From: Clostridium sp. CAG:221
GTDB taxonomy: Bacteria; Bacillota; Clostridia; Clostridiales; Clostridiaceae
NCBI GenBank assembly: GCA_000435835.1
Contig: FR883384.1
Span: 69,135 to 133,134, forward strand
Length of the DNA stretch: 64,000 nt
Reading direction: 5' to 3'
Position numbers and translations under genes: made by a program. The stretch's first letter is position 1, and each line of letters begins with the position of its first letter. Shown here piece by piece: positions 8,644 through 17,086 of this stretch. Below the pieces are notes generated by a model. The model searched no databases. It was not told the DNA's origin and saw nothing but the letters and a program-made list of their open reading frames with translations.

Positions 8644-8780
8644 AAGTATACATTTGAAAAAATAAAAAAATATTGTAATATAAATATATATTAGGATAAA
8701 ATATGTATTTTTAATAACATACTTAAAAAAACTTAATATAAGGCGATAATAAAATAAGAAACTTCTAAGGAGAAACAAAT

Positions 8781-9419
8781 ATGTATAAAATAATTGATTA
8801 TATAGAATCTAATGATTTTGGAGAGCTTGAATCATCAATTAAGCATTTTAATGGTAAACCTAGAGTTACTTTGAATTATATTTTAAAAAGTAATAGTAAA
8901 AGGCAAAGAAAGCTTAAGGTTATCACTATCGAAAAGGAAGACCAATGGTTTAAATTAAGTAGTATATTAAAGATATCTAAAAGAAGATATCAAAAAGTTA
9001 TAGAAATACATGAAGATGAGTTTGAGGTAGTGACTGCCAATATTCAATATATTATTAAAATGTTTTTTGAAATAAAAAGATGGTTTAATTCAATTGTAGA
9101 ATTTCATTTCATAAAATTCCCTAATAATATTAAGGTATTTAATGACTTAGACTTTATTTATGGCAATGAAGACATTAGTTATAGGTTTTCGTTAAATCCT
9201 GGAGGACTTTTAGTTAGAGTGAAATTATTAAATTATTCTAAGGATGCTATAGAACTGTTACAATATATATCGGAAAACTGTAATATGTATGGTGGGACAT
9301 GCATTATTGAAAATACCAATGAAAATAAGAAAGATATATTTGCAAGGACAGAAGGATATATAGAACCTAAGAAAAAAAGAATAGAATTTAGTGATGAAGA
9401 AATTAAAATTACAACTTAA
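8781..9419 (+). CDS. Hypothetical protein, unrecognised
   Basis: A 212 aa protein rich in lysine, isoleucine and phenylalanine with no signal peptide, no membrane span and no motif I recognise. The middle (QYIIKMFFEIKRWFNSIVEFHFIKFP) looks like an amphipathic alpha/beta core. The C-terminus is strongly charged (EPKKKRIEFSDEEIKITT). The start ATG 8781 follows AAGGAG at about 8767. It lies between the thioesterase and the pentapeptide-repeat gene on the same strand, with no terminator visible on either side. Confidence 0.65.
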   Translation: MYKIIDYIESNDFGELESSIKHFNGKPRVTLNYILKSNSKRQRKLKVITIEKEDQWFKLSSILKISKRRYQKVIEIHEDEFEVVTANIQYIIKMFFEIKRWFNSIVEFHFIKFPNNIKVFNDLDFIYGNEDISYRFSLNPGGLLVRVKLLNYSKDAIELLQYISENCNMYGGTCIIENTNENKKDIFARTEGYIEPKKKRIEFSDEEIKITT

Positions 9420-9542
9420 AAAGAATTTTTAAATAAAGCTTTTTAGATTATTTCGTTGACTTTTGCCAAAACTACATATACTATACATAAAGAAGCATTG
9501 GTATTAATATGCCAATTAAAAGTTATATGTATGGAGGCAGTA

Positions 9543-10187
9543 ATGGCAATAAATAGAAGTACACCAGAAAACTTTGTTTATGATAATACAAGTAAAATTA
9601 ATAAAAATTTTGTATATAAAAATTTAAAAAGAAGCAAATGCTATAATTGTGATTTTTCAGGATCAAATTTTGATTTTACTAGCTTAAGGGGAGCTCATTT
9701 CAAAAAGTGTAATTTTTACAGATGTAGTTTTAAAGAAGCTGAATTTATAGGATCAAATTTAAAGGGATGTAAATTTAGAGAAGCTATGTTTGAAGATGCA
9801 ATTTTTGAAGGTGCAAGTCTTGCAAATGTAGATTTTAGAGATGCTAAATTTATCAATACAATTTTTGTAGGTTGCGATTTAAGTACAGTAAAGAACTTTG
9901 ATATAAACAGTCCTAAAATTAGAGTTTATGATGAAATGCCAAAATTAGATATTAGTAATGAATTAGAAAAGGCAATTCTTTCTGCAATGGAAAATCAATA
10001 TATTAAGAAATCTAGAGTGCTAGATACAAAAGAGGGTTCAATAAACGGATTATCAATACTGATATTAAAGGAAAGATTTTCAGAAGAAACGTTAATTAAA
10101 GGTATGAAACATATAAAAGAAAATATTGATAGAGATTTCCATACTTTAAGTTATATTTCAAGAATTATTAAAAGTATAGATAAATAG
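9543..10187 (+). CDS. Pentapeptide-repeat protein
   Basis: A 214 aa cytoplasmic protein. From about residue 33 to 118 it is built of pentapeptide repeats of the A(D/N)LXX type: CNFYRCSFKEAEFIGSNLKG, then CKFREAMFEDAIFEGASLAN and VDFRDAKFINTIFVGCDLS. Such repeats form a right-handed quadrilateral beta-helix. Some members mimic DNA and protect gyrase (Qnr, MfpA), but most have no known role. The C-terminal 90 residues are helical and non-repetitive. The start ATG 9543 is set by GGAGG at 9533-9537; longer in-frame starts overlap this site. A terminator follows. Confidence 0.85.
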   Translation: MAINRSTPENFVYDNTSKINKNFVYKNLKRSKCYNCDFSGSNFDFTSLRGAHFKKCNFYRCSFKEAEFIGSNLKGCKFREAMFEDAIFEGASLANVDFRDAKFINTIFVGCDLSTVKNFDINSPKIRVYDEMPKLDISNELEKAILSAMENQYIKKSRVLDTKEGSINGLSILILKERFSEETLIKGMKHIKENIDRDFHTLSYISRIIKSIDK

Positions 10188-10196
10188 AAAATTATA

Positions 10197-10233
10197 AAAG
10201 CTATCTTAATTTAAATAGAAGATAGCTTTTTTT
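10197..10233. terminator. Convergent (bidirectional) terminator
   Basis: AAAGCTATCTT (10197-10207) pairs with AAGATAGCTTT (10219-10229), with a T-run on the plus strand and an A-run on the left for the minus strand. It lies between the pentapeptide-repeat gene and the convergent hydrolase gene and can serve both. Confidence 0.88.
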
Positions 10234-10234
10234 A

Positions 10235-11206
10235 TTATTTTTTAATTAAAGAATTAGTATTAATATCACTTAATGCTTCAAAAAATAATTCAGGTTCATC
10301 CATCATGGTCATGTGACCAGCATTAGGAATAACATATAGTTTTTTATATGGAGCATCAATTTTATTAAAGTATTTACTAGCTATATTATATGAAGTTTGC
10401 CAGTCATTATCTCCTAAGATATAAAAAATAGGTACTTCATATTTTAATGGTTTTGAATAAAGAGTAAAGTTTTCTAAAAATTTATAAATAGATTTATTAG
10501 CGTTGTAAGAGTTTAAGTAAGCTTTAACGTCACTTAATTGAAAAATAGGACTTTTTATAAAGTTTTTAATAAGTGAAAAATTAATATTTATTGCTAAATT
10601 ATATTTGGCCTGTATCTTTCTAAACTTGCGTATGGTTTTAGTAGAAGTCAAATCTAATTTTTCACCAGGATATTCACCTAATGAATTAAGTTTTTTTAAG
10701 TCATGTTTGTTATTAGCTTTTAAGATAGCTTCTTTAGTTTTATCATAAGCTACTTTTTCATTTTCCAACATATCTACAACTTGTCCTACTCCTATATAAT
10801 ACTCTATATCTTCAGGGTGAGATTGTATATATAAGCTTCCTAAAATACTACCCCAAGAGTGGCCTAATAAAATAATTTTCTTTTTATTATATTTTTTCTT
10901 TAAATAATCACATATTTCTTTTAAATCATTAAGTAAAATTTCTGTGGTTGGAAATGTATCTTCATCAGGATTTTCAGTAAGGGTTTTTCCAGCACCACGT
11001 TGATCCCAATGAACAACTGTGAAGATATTTTCCCATTTTTCTTGAAAAGTATATGAAAATATTGATTCAGCAGAACCAGGACCACCATGCAAAATTAACA
11101 ATACTGGATTTTTGTAGTCTGTACCACAATGGAATAAATATTGTGATATTCCGTTAATAGGTATATATTCTTCAAAATAAATTAATTTATTGGTGTTATT
11201 TTTCAT
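10235..11206 (-). CDS. Alpha/beta hydrolase, proline iminopeptidase-like
   Basis: A 323 aa alpha/beta-hydrolase of the prolyl iminopeptidase (peptidase S33) type. The oxyanion motif HGGPG and the block VVHWDQRGAGKT are characteristic. The nucleophile elbow is GHSWGS (serine), a probable acid lies in LGDNDW, and the catalytic histidine is in NAGHMTMMDEP. No signal peptide is seen, so it should be cytoplasmic. The ATG at 11206 follows AGGAGG on the minus strand. It runs away from the ClC gene region with 96 bp between and ends in the convergent terminator. It may release N-terminal proline from peptides, but related enzymes have other substrates. Confidence 0.85.
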   Translation of the reverse strand: MKNNTNKLIYFEEYIPINGISQYLFHCGTDYKNPVLLILHGGPGSAESIFSYTFQEKWENIFTVVHWDQRGAGKTLTENPDEDTFPTTEILLNDLKEICDYLKKKYNKKKIILLGHSWGSILGSLYIQSHPEDIEYYIGVGQVVDMLENEKVAYDKTKEAILKANNKHDLKKLNSLGEYPGEKLDLTSTKTIRKFRKIQAKYNLAININFSLIKNFIKSPIFQLSDVKAYLNSYNANKSIYKFLENFTLYSKPLKYEVPIFYILGDNDWQTSYNIASKYFNKIDAPYKKLYVIPNAGHMTMMDEPELFFEALSDINTNSLIKK

Positions 11207-11302
11207 TATAAACCTCCTAATGAAAAAAATAATCTACAAAGATAATATTACCATAAAAATACAAAAATGGAATAATAAAACATTATTCCCTTTTGAAACA
11301 TG

Positions 11303-12853
11303 TTATTTTTCAGTTAATTTATCCATTAAATTTCTAATTTTCCATTCGTCTTTAAGATCTGTCATAGTAAGAATTTCATCACCAGCTTTAATTATTGTAT
11401 TACCATTTGGCGTGATAGATATTTCACCACGATTTATGGATACAACTAATGTGTTTTCAGGAAGATTAAGATCTTTTATAGCCATTTTTTCTATTGTTGA
11501 GCCATAGTGAACCATATTTGTGATTATTGTTTTTTTCTTGCTATTTTTATGATATTCATTAATGTTATTTTTAAGTAGTAGATTTTCCATTAATGAATCA
11601 TAAATAGGAGCACTATCTAATAAATCAGCAATGATATAAGCAATGATTGATACTATTGATAATGGAAGTAGGTGGTTAAAAGAACCTGTCATTTCAATAA
11701 TTAAGATTATACCTGTTATAGGAGCTCTTACAATAGCAGTAAAGTATCCAGCCATGGATAATATGATAAAAGTTGTAAAATTGGTTTCATTGATACCAAA
11801 AGAATTTATGCATATATATCCAAAAATTGAACCTATTGAGCCACCAATAATTAGTAGAGGAAAGAATATTCCACCAGGAGCACCTGAACCAAAACTAATT
11901 ATTGAAAATAATAATTTACCAATAAAAACTAAAAATAAAAGCAATAATGTATTACTTAGTGAAAATTCTTCAAGAGCTGCATGGCCACCACAAAGTAATA
12001 CTGGAAATATCAATCCTAATATACCAGCTAAAGCAAATGGAATTAATAATTTGGTAGAAGTAGATACCTTAAGTTTACCATATAGCTTTTGAGTAAGTAA
12101 TGTTGCCCAGTTGTAAAAGGCACCAAGCACTCCAAGGAGTACACCAAGAAAAAGTAAAAGCCAATAGTTTTTTAATGGTAATGCAGTAGTTGAAGTAAAA
12201 TTAAACACAGGATTTAAACCAAAAAAGTGTTTAGATATAAAATCGGCAGCTACAGCAGCTACTGTTGTAGATAATAAAACAACAGGAGAAAAATATTTAT
12301 ATATTTCTTCTAAGCAAAAAAGCACTCCAGATAAGGGAGCATTAAAAGCTGCTGATAGCCCAGCACTAGCACCACTGCTTATTAAAAGGCGCCTTTGTAG
12401 CCTTGAACTATTAAAAAATTTGCTTATTAGGTCACCTGTACAAGCACCAAGCTGTACAGAAGGGCCCTCACGACCTAAAGAAAGACCACTTAGGATTGAA
12501 AGAGTTCCACCAATAAATTTATTTATTATGGTACTTAGTGGTCTGTTTTTTATATATCCGCCTATGATAGCTTTTATTTGGGGAATACCACTGCCGCTGA
12601 TGTAGGGTTCTTTATCAATTAATTTACCTACTATGTATGCAATGATAAATAATACTAAAAACCACAGAGGAATAGCCCATTTATTTTCTGAGATATATTC
12701 ATAAATATTAAAGGCTATTTTTTCTGCATATGATAATGAAAATCGATATAATATAACAACTAATGATGTAATAATACCAACTATCAATGATTTTAGCACT
12801 AAGGCTATTTTTTCATGTCCAGAATCAGTAATGATATCTAAATTGTTATTCAT
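11303..12853 (-). CDS. ClC family chloride channel or H+/Cl- antiporter with RCK-C-like tail
   Basis: A 516 aa polytopic membrane protein. ClC selectivity motifs are all visible: GSGIP, GREGPSVQLG (with the external gating glutamate) and a GSGAPGGIFFP stretch. The double glutamate in FCLEEIYKYF matches the internal proton glutamate of H+/Cl- exchangers, so antiport is more likely than a pure channel. The last 80 residues form a TrkA-C/RCK-C-like soluble domain (VVSINRGEISITPNG...AGDEILTMTDL). The start at 12853 is chosen because AGAGGTGAT stands before it; an upstream ATG at 12883 lacks such a site. It is transcribed alone. Confidence 0.92.
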   Translation of the reverse strand: MNNNLDIITDSGHEKIALVLKSLIVGIITSLVVILYRFSLSYAEKIAFNIYEYISENKWAIPLWFLVLFIIAYIVGKLIDKEPYISGSGIPQIKAIIGGYIKNRPLSTIINKFIGGTLSILSGLSLGREGPSVQLGACTGDLISKFFNSSRLQRRLLISSGASAGLSAAFNAPLSGVLFCLEEIYKYFSPVVLLSTTVAAVAADFISKHFFGLNPVFNFTSTTALPLKNYWLLLFLGVLLGVLGAFYNWATLLTQKLYGKLKVSTSTKLLIPFALAGILGLIFPVLLCGGHAALEEFSLSNTLLLLFLVFIGKLLFSIISFGSGAPGGIFFPLLIIGGSIGSIFGYICINSFGINETNFTTFIILSMAGYFTAIVRAPITGIILIIEMTGSFNHLLPLSIVSIIAYIIADLLDSAPIYDSLMENLLLKNNINEYHKNSKKKTIITNMVHYGSTIEKMAIKDLNLPENTLVVSINRGEISITPNGNTIIKAGDEILTMTDLKDEWKIRNLMDKLTEK

Positions 12854-13188
12854 AATAAAATCACCTCTAAAGATAGTATACATTAAAATATCTTTAATAT
12901 CATAATTTATAGAATAGTCTGAAACATTTATTTTTAGTTAAAAAATATTTCTTAATTAAAAATAACTTTTACAAATTTGTAAATATAATAAAAAAATAAA
13001 TTTTATAAGAAATAGGCTCTTTTTAGCTTGATACAGAAAAAATTAAAATTAATTAATAAAAAGTTAATAAAAATTAGTACTACTAATTAAAAACAAAGAT
13101 ATAAGCTGTTTAATAAAGAATTACAGTGATAATCAAGCAAAATAAAAGTTGGATAGATTAAATGTAAAAAAATACCATAAAATTCCTT
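12854..13188. other. Non-coding AT-rich stretch between the ClC gene and the exporter promoter
   Basis: About 335 bp without a credible gene. It should hold the minus-strand promoter of the ClC gene. The only structure I see is the 16 bp palindrome at 12968-12983. No remnant of a TetR-type regulator gene, often found beside MMPL operons, was recognised. Confidence 0.6.
12968..12983. promoter_or_regulatory. 16 bp perfect palindrome upstream of the ClC gene
   Basis: TTTACAAATTTGTAAA is a perfect palindrome 115 bp upstream of the ClC start. It resembles a binding site for a dimeric repressor. No regulator is encoded next to it, so the assignment is only a guess. Confidence 0.35.
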
Positions 13189-13217
13189 TTGCTTAAACTA
13201 ACTAGTCAGTTTAAAAT
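13189..13217 (+). promoter_or_regulatory. Exporter promoter with embedded TetR-like operator, cut off by the IS
   Basis: TTGCTT (13189-13194), a 17 bp spacer and TAAAAT (13212-13217) form a good sigma-A promoter. The spacer is almost entirely an 18 bp inverted repeat at 13195-13212: AAACTAACT against AGTCAGTTT, 8 of 9 pairs. Such sites are typical TetR-family operators. The insertion sequence begins 11 bp after the -10 box, so the promoter now points into the 3' side of the IS rather than the mmpL gene. Confidence 0.65.
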
Positions 13218-13220
13218 GTA

Positions 13221-13228
13221 TCACAACG
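13221..13228. repeat. Left copy of the IS target-site duplication
   Basis: TCACAACG, repeated at 14985-14992. Joining the flanks through one copy restores a continuous leader from the promoter at 13189-13217 to the AGAGGGGG ribosome binding site of the MMPL gene. Confidence 0.8.
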
Positions 13229-14984
13229 GATAGTGTAAAGTTTCGTATGAAAAAATAGCATAGGGCTAATTTGGCATAATAATGGAAAAATAACTTTGCA
13301 ATATCAATTAAAATTCGAAAATTGAATATGACAAAAAGACCTTCGGTATCGGAGGCAAAAATTAAATCAATATTTAATTTTATAGTTTATCAAGAAGTTT
13401 TAGATTCTTGCATATTTAATATGGTTTGTTGACCGAGATTGATAAGAATTTGCCATTTTGCTGGCATGTTATCAGCGATATTTAAAGCATCCAATTCATT
13501 TAAAGGACGATGATAGTTATATGGGTGAGGTCTTAAAAAGTTATAATAAGCAACCCAAAGAGAGAATCCATAAAGAGCACCTTCATCACTTCCATAGCCA
13601 CAAGTAACTCTATAGGAAGATTTGAAGGTACGATTTAGACGCTCTACTACTTGCTTAACCCAACGGAATTCTTCAGATACTGGATCTTCATTAGTAAGGT
13701 CAATAACTTGAGTTAGATTAAATTCTTTATTTTCTTCTAATTCAAATTGTTGCTTCGCTAACGGGTAAGCGCTATAAGCATCGGCAACGAAGTTCAAAGC
13801 TTTTCCTGGAAATTTTTTGAACTTATCAAAAGCCATACGCATTGCTAATATACAAGGACCTGTAGCTCTTGTATCAGATACTTGATAACCTAGAATAGAC
13901 TTTTTACAAGCATCCATTACAATCCAAACATAATGCTTAATTCCTTTAACTTTTATATAAGTTTCATCGGCAGAAAGTATTTTAGATGGTTTGTAATTAA
14001 ATGTATCAACAAATGGTTTAATGACAGCGGCTGCTGTTAAAGCATAATTAGCAACAGTTCTATGTGATATTTTTATTCCATGAACTTCTTCTAAAACATG
14101 TGCAGTTTGTCTTGTAGACATTTTACAATTAACGTGATAAGTAAGGCATAATCCCATTATATGAGGATTAAACTTTTTAAAACTAAATCCTGCAGCATGT
14201 TTTGAAATTGGATATAAATCCATCTTAAAGAAGTTAATATTGAATTCACGGTATATATAGTGAAGCTTGTATTTATATTTATGGGCAGGATCAAGATCCT
14301 TAGGAAGTTTCTTAATGTTTCTTTGATAATATGAGCATTTAGAATTATTACATTTATGTATTTTAAACTGCTTACGCTGCTTTTGCTCAGTAAGGGTAGC
14401 ACCACAGTAAGGACAAATAAATACTAATGGTTTAGTAGCATAATTAGCTTCTTTAAATGTAAGTTGACAAACTTTACACTTAAACTGACCTTTATTGCCA
14501 TTGTTATCGTAAATATATTCATGAGGTGCACCACATTTAGGACATTTAGTTTTTTTAGGAATAGACTTACCGTTCCGTCTTTGGACGGGTTTTAAGGTCT
14601 TGTTATATTTATGTTTGTAATAAGCTAAAAGTAATTTATAATCTACCTTTTCAAATTTAAGTATTGTAGGTAGTCTATCTACTTTGAACTTTTGATATTC
14701 AGGGCTATTTGAATCATCAAATATCATTTGTTTTAGTGGTATGTGTTGTGAAATAAATAAAAGTAATTCACCGATAATGGTAATTAAATATTAATTATAT
14801 ATAAGTAAATAAGTTATAATTGAATCCATGATAACGACAACCTTTCATTGTTGATTTTGTTTGGTCAGAGATTCAATTTTAACATGAAATTAGGGGGTCG
14901 TTGTTTTTTTTATGCAAAAAACTTTCGAAACCTTGATATATAAAGATTTTAAAATAAAAATAGTGTAAAAAACTTTACACTAAC
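13229..14984 (-). mobile_element. Complete insertion sequence, 1756 bp, with TIRs and an 8 bp target duplication
   Basis: Terminal inverted repeats are GATAGTGTAAAGTTT on the left (13229-13243) and the complement of GTTAGTGTAAAGTTT on the right (14970-14984), differing at one base. The 8 bp direct repeat TCACAACG flanks both ends exactly (13221-13228 and 14985-14992). One transposase gene on the minus strand fills most of the element. An 8 bp duplication and a single DDE transposase fit IS6-like elements, but the zinc-ribbon front end is unusual, so the family is left open. The near-perfect ends and intact gene suggest a recent insertion. Confidence 0.88.
13390..14727 (-). CDS. DDE transposase with N-terminal zinc ribbons
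   Basis: A 445 aa transposase. The N-terminal part holds two zinc-ribbon-like units: CPKCGAPHEY...FKCKVCQLTF (about residues 62-90) and CPYCGATL...KCNNSKCSYY (about 105-130). The catalytic core shows ADETYIKVKGIKHYVWIVMD (first Asp), NFVADAYSAYPLA (second Asp) and VVERLNRTFK (Glu), a complete DDE triad similar to IS6/integrase-type enzymes. The C-terminal YYNFLRPHPY motif is typical. No frameshift or stop is present. A clear Shine-Dalgarno is not visible before ATG 14727. It is the only gene of the flanking element. Confidence 0.88.
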   Translation of the reverse strand: MIFDDSNSPEYQKFKVDRLPTILKFEKVDYKLLLAYYKHKYNKTLKPVQRRNGKSIPKKTKCPKCGAPHEYIYDNNGNKGQFKCKVCQLTFKEANYATKPLVFICPYCGATLTEQKQRKQFKIHKCNNSKCSYYQRNIKKLPKDLDPAHKYKYKLHYIYREFNINFFKMDLYPISKHAAGFSFKKFNPHIMGLCLTYHVNCKMSTRQTAHVLEEVHGIKISHRTVANYALTAAAVIKPFVDTFNYKPSKILSADETYIKVKGIKHYVWIVMDACKKSILGYQVSDTRATGPCILAMRMAFDKFKKFPGKALNFVADAYSAYPLAKQQFELEENKEFNLTQVIDLTNEDPVSEEFRWVKQVVERLNRTFKSSYRVTCGYGSDEGALYGFSLWVAYYNFLRPHPYNYHRPLNELDALNIADNMPAKWQILINLGQQTILNMQESKTS

Positions 14985-15007
14985 TCACAACGAGAGGGGG
15001 AATAGAG
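14728..15007. other. Right-hand non-coding part of the IS and remaining leader of the exporter gene
   Basis: Within the IS, 14818-14826 (AATTGAATC) pairs with 14870-14878 (GATTCAATT), and 14831-14838 pairs with 14897-14904 with one wobble. The pairings interleave rather than nest. On the minus strand this would lie in the transposase leader. After the IS end come the target duplication and AGAGGGGG, the ribosome binding site of the exporter gene. No gene is present. Confidence 0.5.
14985..14992. repeat. Right copy of the IS target-site duplication
   Basis: TCACAACG, identical to 13221-13228, immediately outside the right terminal inverted repeat and just before the ribosome binding site of the MMPL gene. 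Confidence 0.8.
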
Positions 15008-17086
15008 ATGAATAAAGTATCAAAGGCCATAGCCCAAAGTAGGATGCTTATATTAGTAATAGCATTTCTTTTATTAATACCATCAGTATTGGGATATTTA
15101 AAGACAGATGTTAATTATGATATTTTAGGATATTTACCAGATGAATTAGATACGAGGATTGCACAATCCATTTTAAAAGATGATTTTGATTGTGGATCAT
15201 TAGGAATGCTTATAGTAGAAAATATGGAAGACAAAGAGGTAAGCAAATTAAAAGAAGAAGTTAAGAAGGTAGAAGGGGTTAATGATGTTATCTGGATTGA
15301 TGATGCAATAGATTTATCTGTACCAAAAGAAATTTTACCAGAAGATATCAGAGATATTTTCTATTCAGAAAACTCCACATTAATGATAATTAAATTTGCT
15401 GGCACAGATGCCAGTACTGAAACAGAAAAGGCTTTAAGTGATGTCCGTAAGATTGCTGGGAAACAAGCTTTTCTTAGTGGCGTAGCAGGGGTGATAAAGG
15501 ATACAAAAGATTTGGCCAATAAAGAAACTCCTATTTATGTACTGATAGCAGTAATATTATCAATTATAATCCTATCAATTACCATGGAATCATATGTAAT
15601 ACCAATTGTTTTTTTATCAAGTATAGGAATAGCAATTATTTATAATATGGGATCAAATGTGATCTTTGAAAATATATCTTATGTAACTAAAGCTTTATCA
15701 GCAGTACTTCAGCTTGGAGTTACCATGGATTATTCAATATTCTTGCTTCATAGGTATGATGAGGAGAGGGAAAGTAGAGAGAATAAGGTTGAAGCCATGG
15801 CTAATGCTATTGAAGCTACCATAGAATCTGTTGTGGGGAGTGCTTTGACAACAGTAGCAGGTTTTTTAGCACTATGTGTTATGGATTTAGCTTTAGGAAA
15901 AGATATAGGATTAGTAATGGCAAAAGGCGTTGTTATAGGAGTTGTTTGTACAATTACCATATTGCCAGCTTTAGTTTTAACTTTCGATAAAGTAATTCAT
16001 AAGTACAAACATAAAAATATATTACCTACTTTTCAAAAAAGCAGTAGTTTTATTATTAAACATCATAAAGTAATAGTTTTAATTTCTCTATTGATATTAA
16101 TTCCAGCAGCTATAGGTAAGGAAAAGGTTAGTGTTTATTATAATCTTGATGAGTCACTGCCAGATAATTTACCTTCAATAGTTGCTAATGATAAGTTGAA
16201 GAATGAGTTTAATATGGTATCAACCAATATTATCTTGGTGAGTGATGATTTAGATAGATATAAGGTTAAAGAAATGGTTAAAGAATTAAATAATGTAGAT
16301 GGTGTTACCATGGCGGCAGCATTAGAATCTGTATTAGGATCTAGAATACCAGAAAACTTTTTGCCTAATGAGTTATTAGAACAGGTAAAGAAAGGTGGCT
16401 ATGAAGGAATTATTGTCAATTCAAAATATAAATCAGCTACCAATGAAGTGGCAGTGCAGTTAGATGAAATTAATGAGATTGTGAAGAAATATGATCCAGA
16501 AGGATTAGTTGGAGGGGAAGCACCACTTACCAATGACCTTGTAACAATAGCCGATAGTGATTTTAAAAAGGTGAGTATATTTTCAATAGTAGCAATATTT
16601 TTAATAATTATGGTCATATTTAAATCTATATCAGTACCAGTTCTATTAGTGCTAGCCATAGAACTAGCTATTTTTATAAATCTTGGAATACCGTATTACA
16701 CAGGTACCACAATTCCATTTATTTCATCAATCGTAATAGGAACAATACAATTAGGAGCTACAGTAGATTATGCAATACTTCTTACTTCAAGATTTAAAGA
16801 AGAGTTATCAAACACTAATGATAAGAAGGAAGCAATGATAAAAGCATTACAAAGTTCATCAAGATCAATAATAACTAGTGCATTGACATTCTTTGGAGCT
16901 ACAGCAGGAGTAGGGATTATTTCAGAATTGGAAATGATAAGTTCACTATGTGTGTTGATGGCCAGAGGAGCAATAATAAGTATGCTAGTTATACTATTTG
17001 TATTACCAGGAGTTTTATTAATGTTTGAAGGTATAATTGTAAAAACAAGTAAATATTTTATAATGTGTAAGAAGGAGGAAAAGTAA
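15008..17086 (+). CDS. MMPL-family RND transporter
   Basis: A 692 aa membrane protein of the MMPL/RND superfamily: an N-terminal span (LILVIAFLLLIPSVLGYL), an extracytoplasmic loop of about 140 residues, a block of five or six spans, then a repeat of the same plan in the second half. The proton-relay type motifs GVTMDYSIFLLHRYDEE and GATVDYAILLTSRFKEE occur at matching positions in the two halves. Gram-positive members export lipids or peptides, or act in drug resistance. Start ATG 15008 follows AGAGGGGG. The next gene begins one base after its stop, so the two are translationally linked. The IS upstream separates it from its promoter. Confidence 0.92.
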   Translation: MNKVSKAIAQSRMLILVIAFLLLIPSVLGYLKTDVNYDILGYLPDELDTRIAQSILKDDFDCGSLGMLIVENMEDKEVSKLKEEVKKVEGVNDVIWIDDAIDLSVPKEILPEDIRDIFYSENSTLMIIKFAGTDASTETEKALSDVRKIAGKQAFLSGVAGVIKDTKDLANKETPIYVLIAVILSIIILSITMESYVIPIVFLSSIGIAIIYNMGSNVIFENISYVTKALSAVLQLGVTMDYSIFLLHRYDEERESRENKVEAMANAIEATIESVVGSALTTVAGFLALCVMDLALGKDIGLVMAKGVVIGVVCTITILPALVLTFDKVIHKYKHKNILPTFQKSSSFIIKHHKVIVLISLLILIPAAIGKEKVSVYYNLDESLPDNLPSIVANDKLKNEFNMVSTNIILVSDDLDRYKVKEMVKELNNVDGVTMAAALESVLGSRIPENFLPNELLEQVKKGGYEGIIVNSKYKSATNEVAVQLDEINEIVKKYDPEGLVGGEAPLTNDLVTIADSDFKKVSIFSIVAIFLIIMVIFKSISVPVLLVLAIELAIFINLGIPYYTGTTIPFISSIVIGTIQLGATVDYAILLTSRFKEELSNTNDKKEAMIKALQSSSRSIITSALTFFGATAGVGIISELEMISSLCVLMARGAIISMLVILFVLPGVLLMFEGIIVKTSKYFIMCKKEEK

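Noticed and set aside
11643..12092. Plus-strand open frame of 149 codons
   Set aside because: Antisense to the well-supported ClC gene, without a ribosome binding site or family features.
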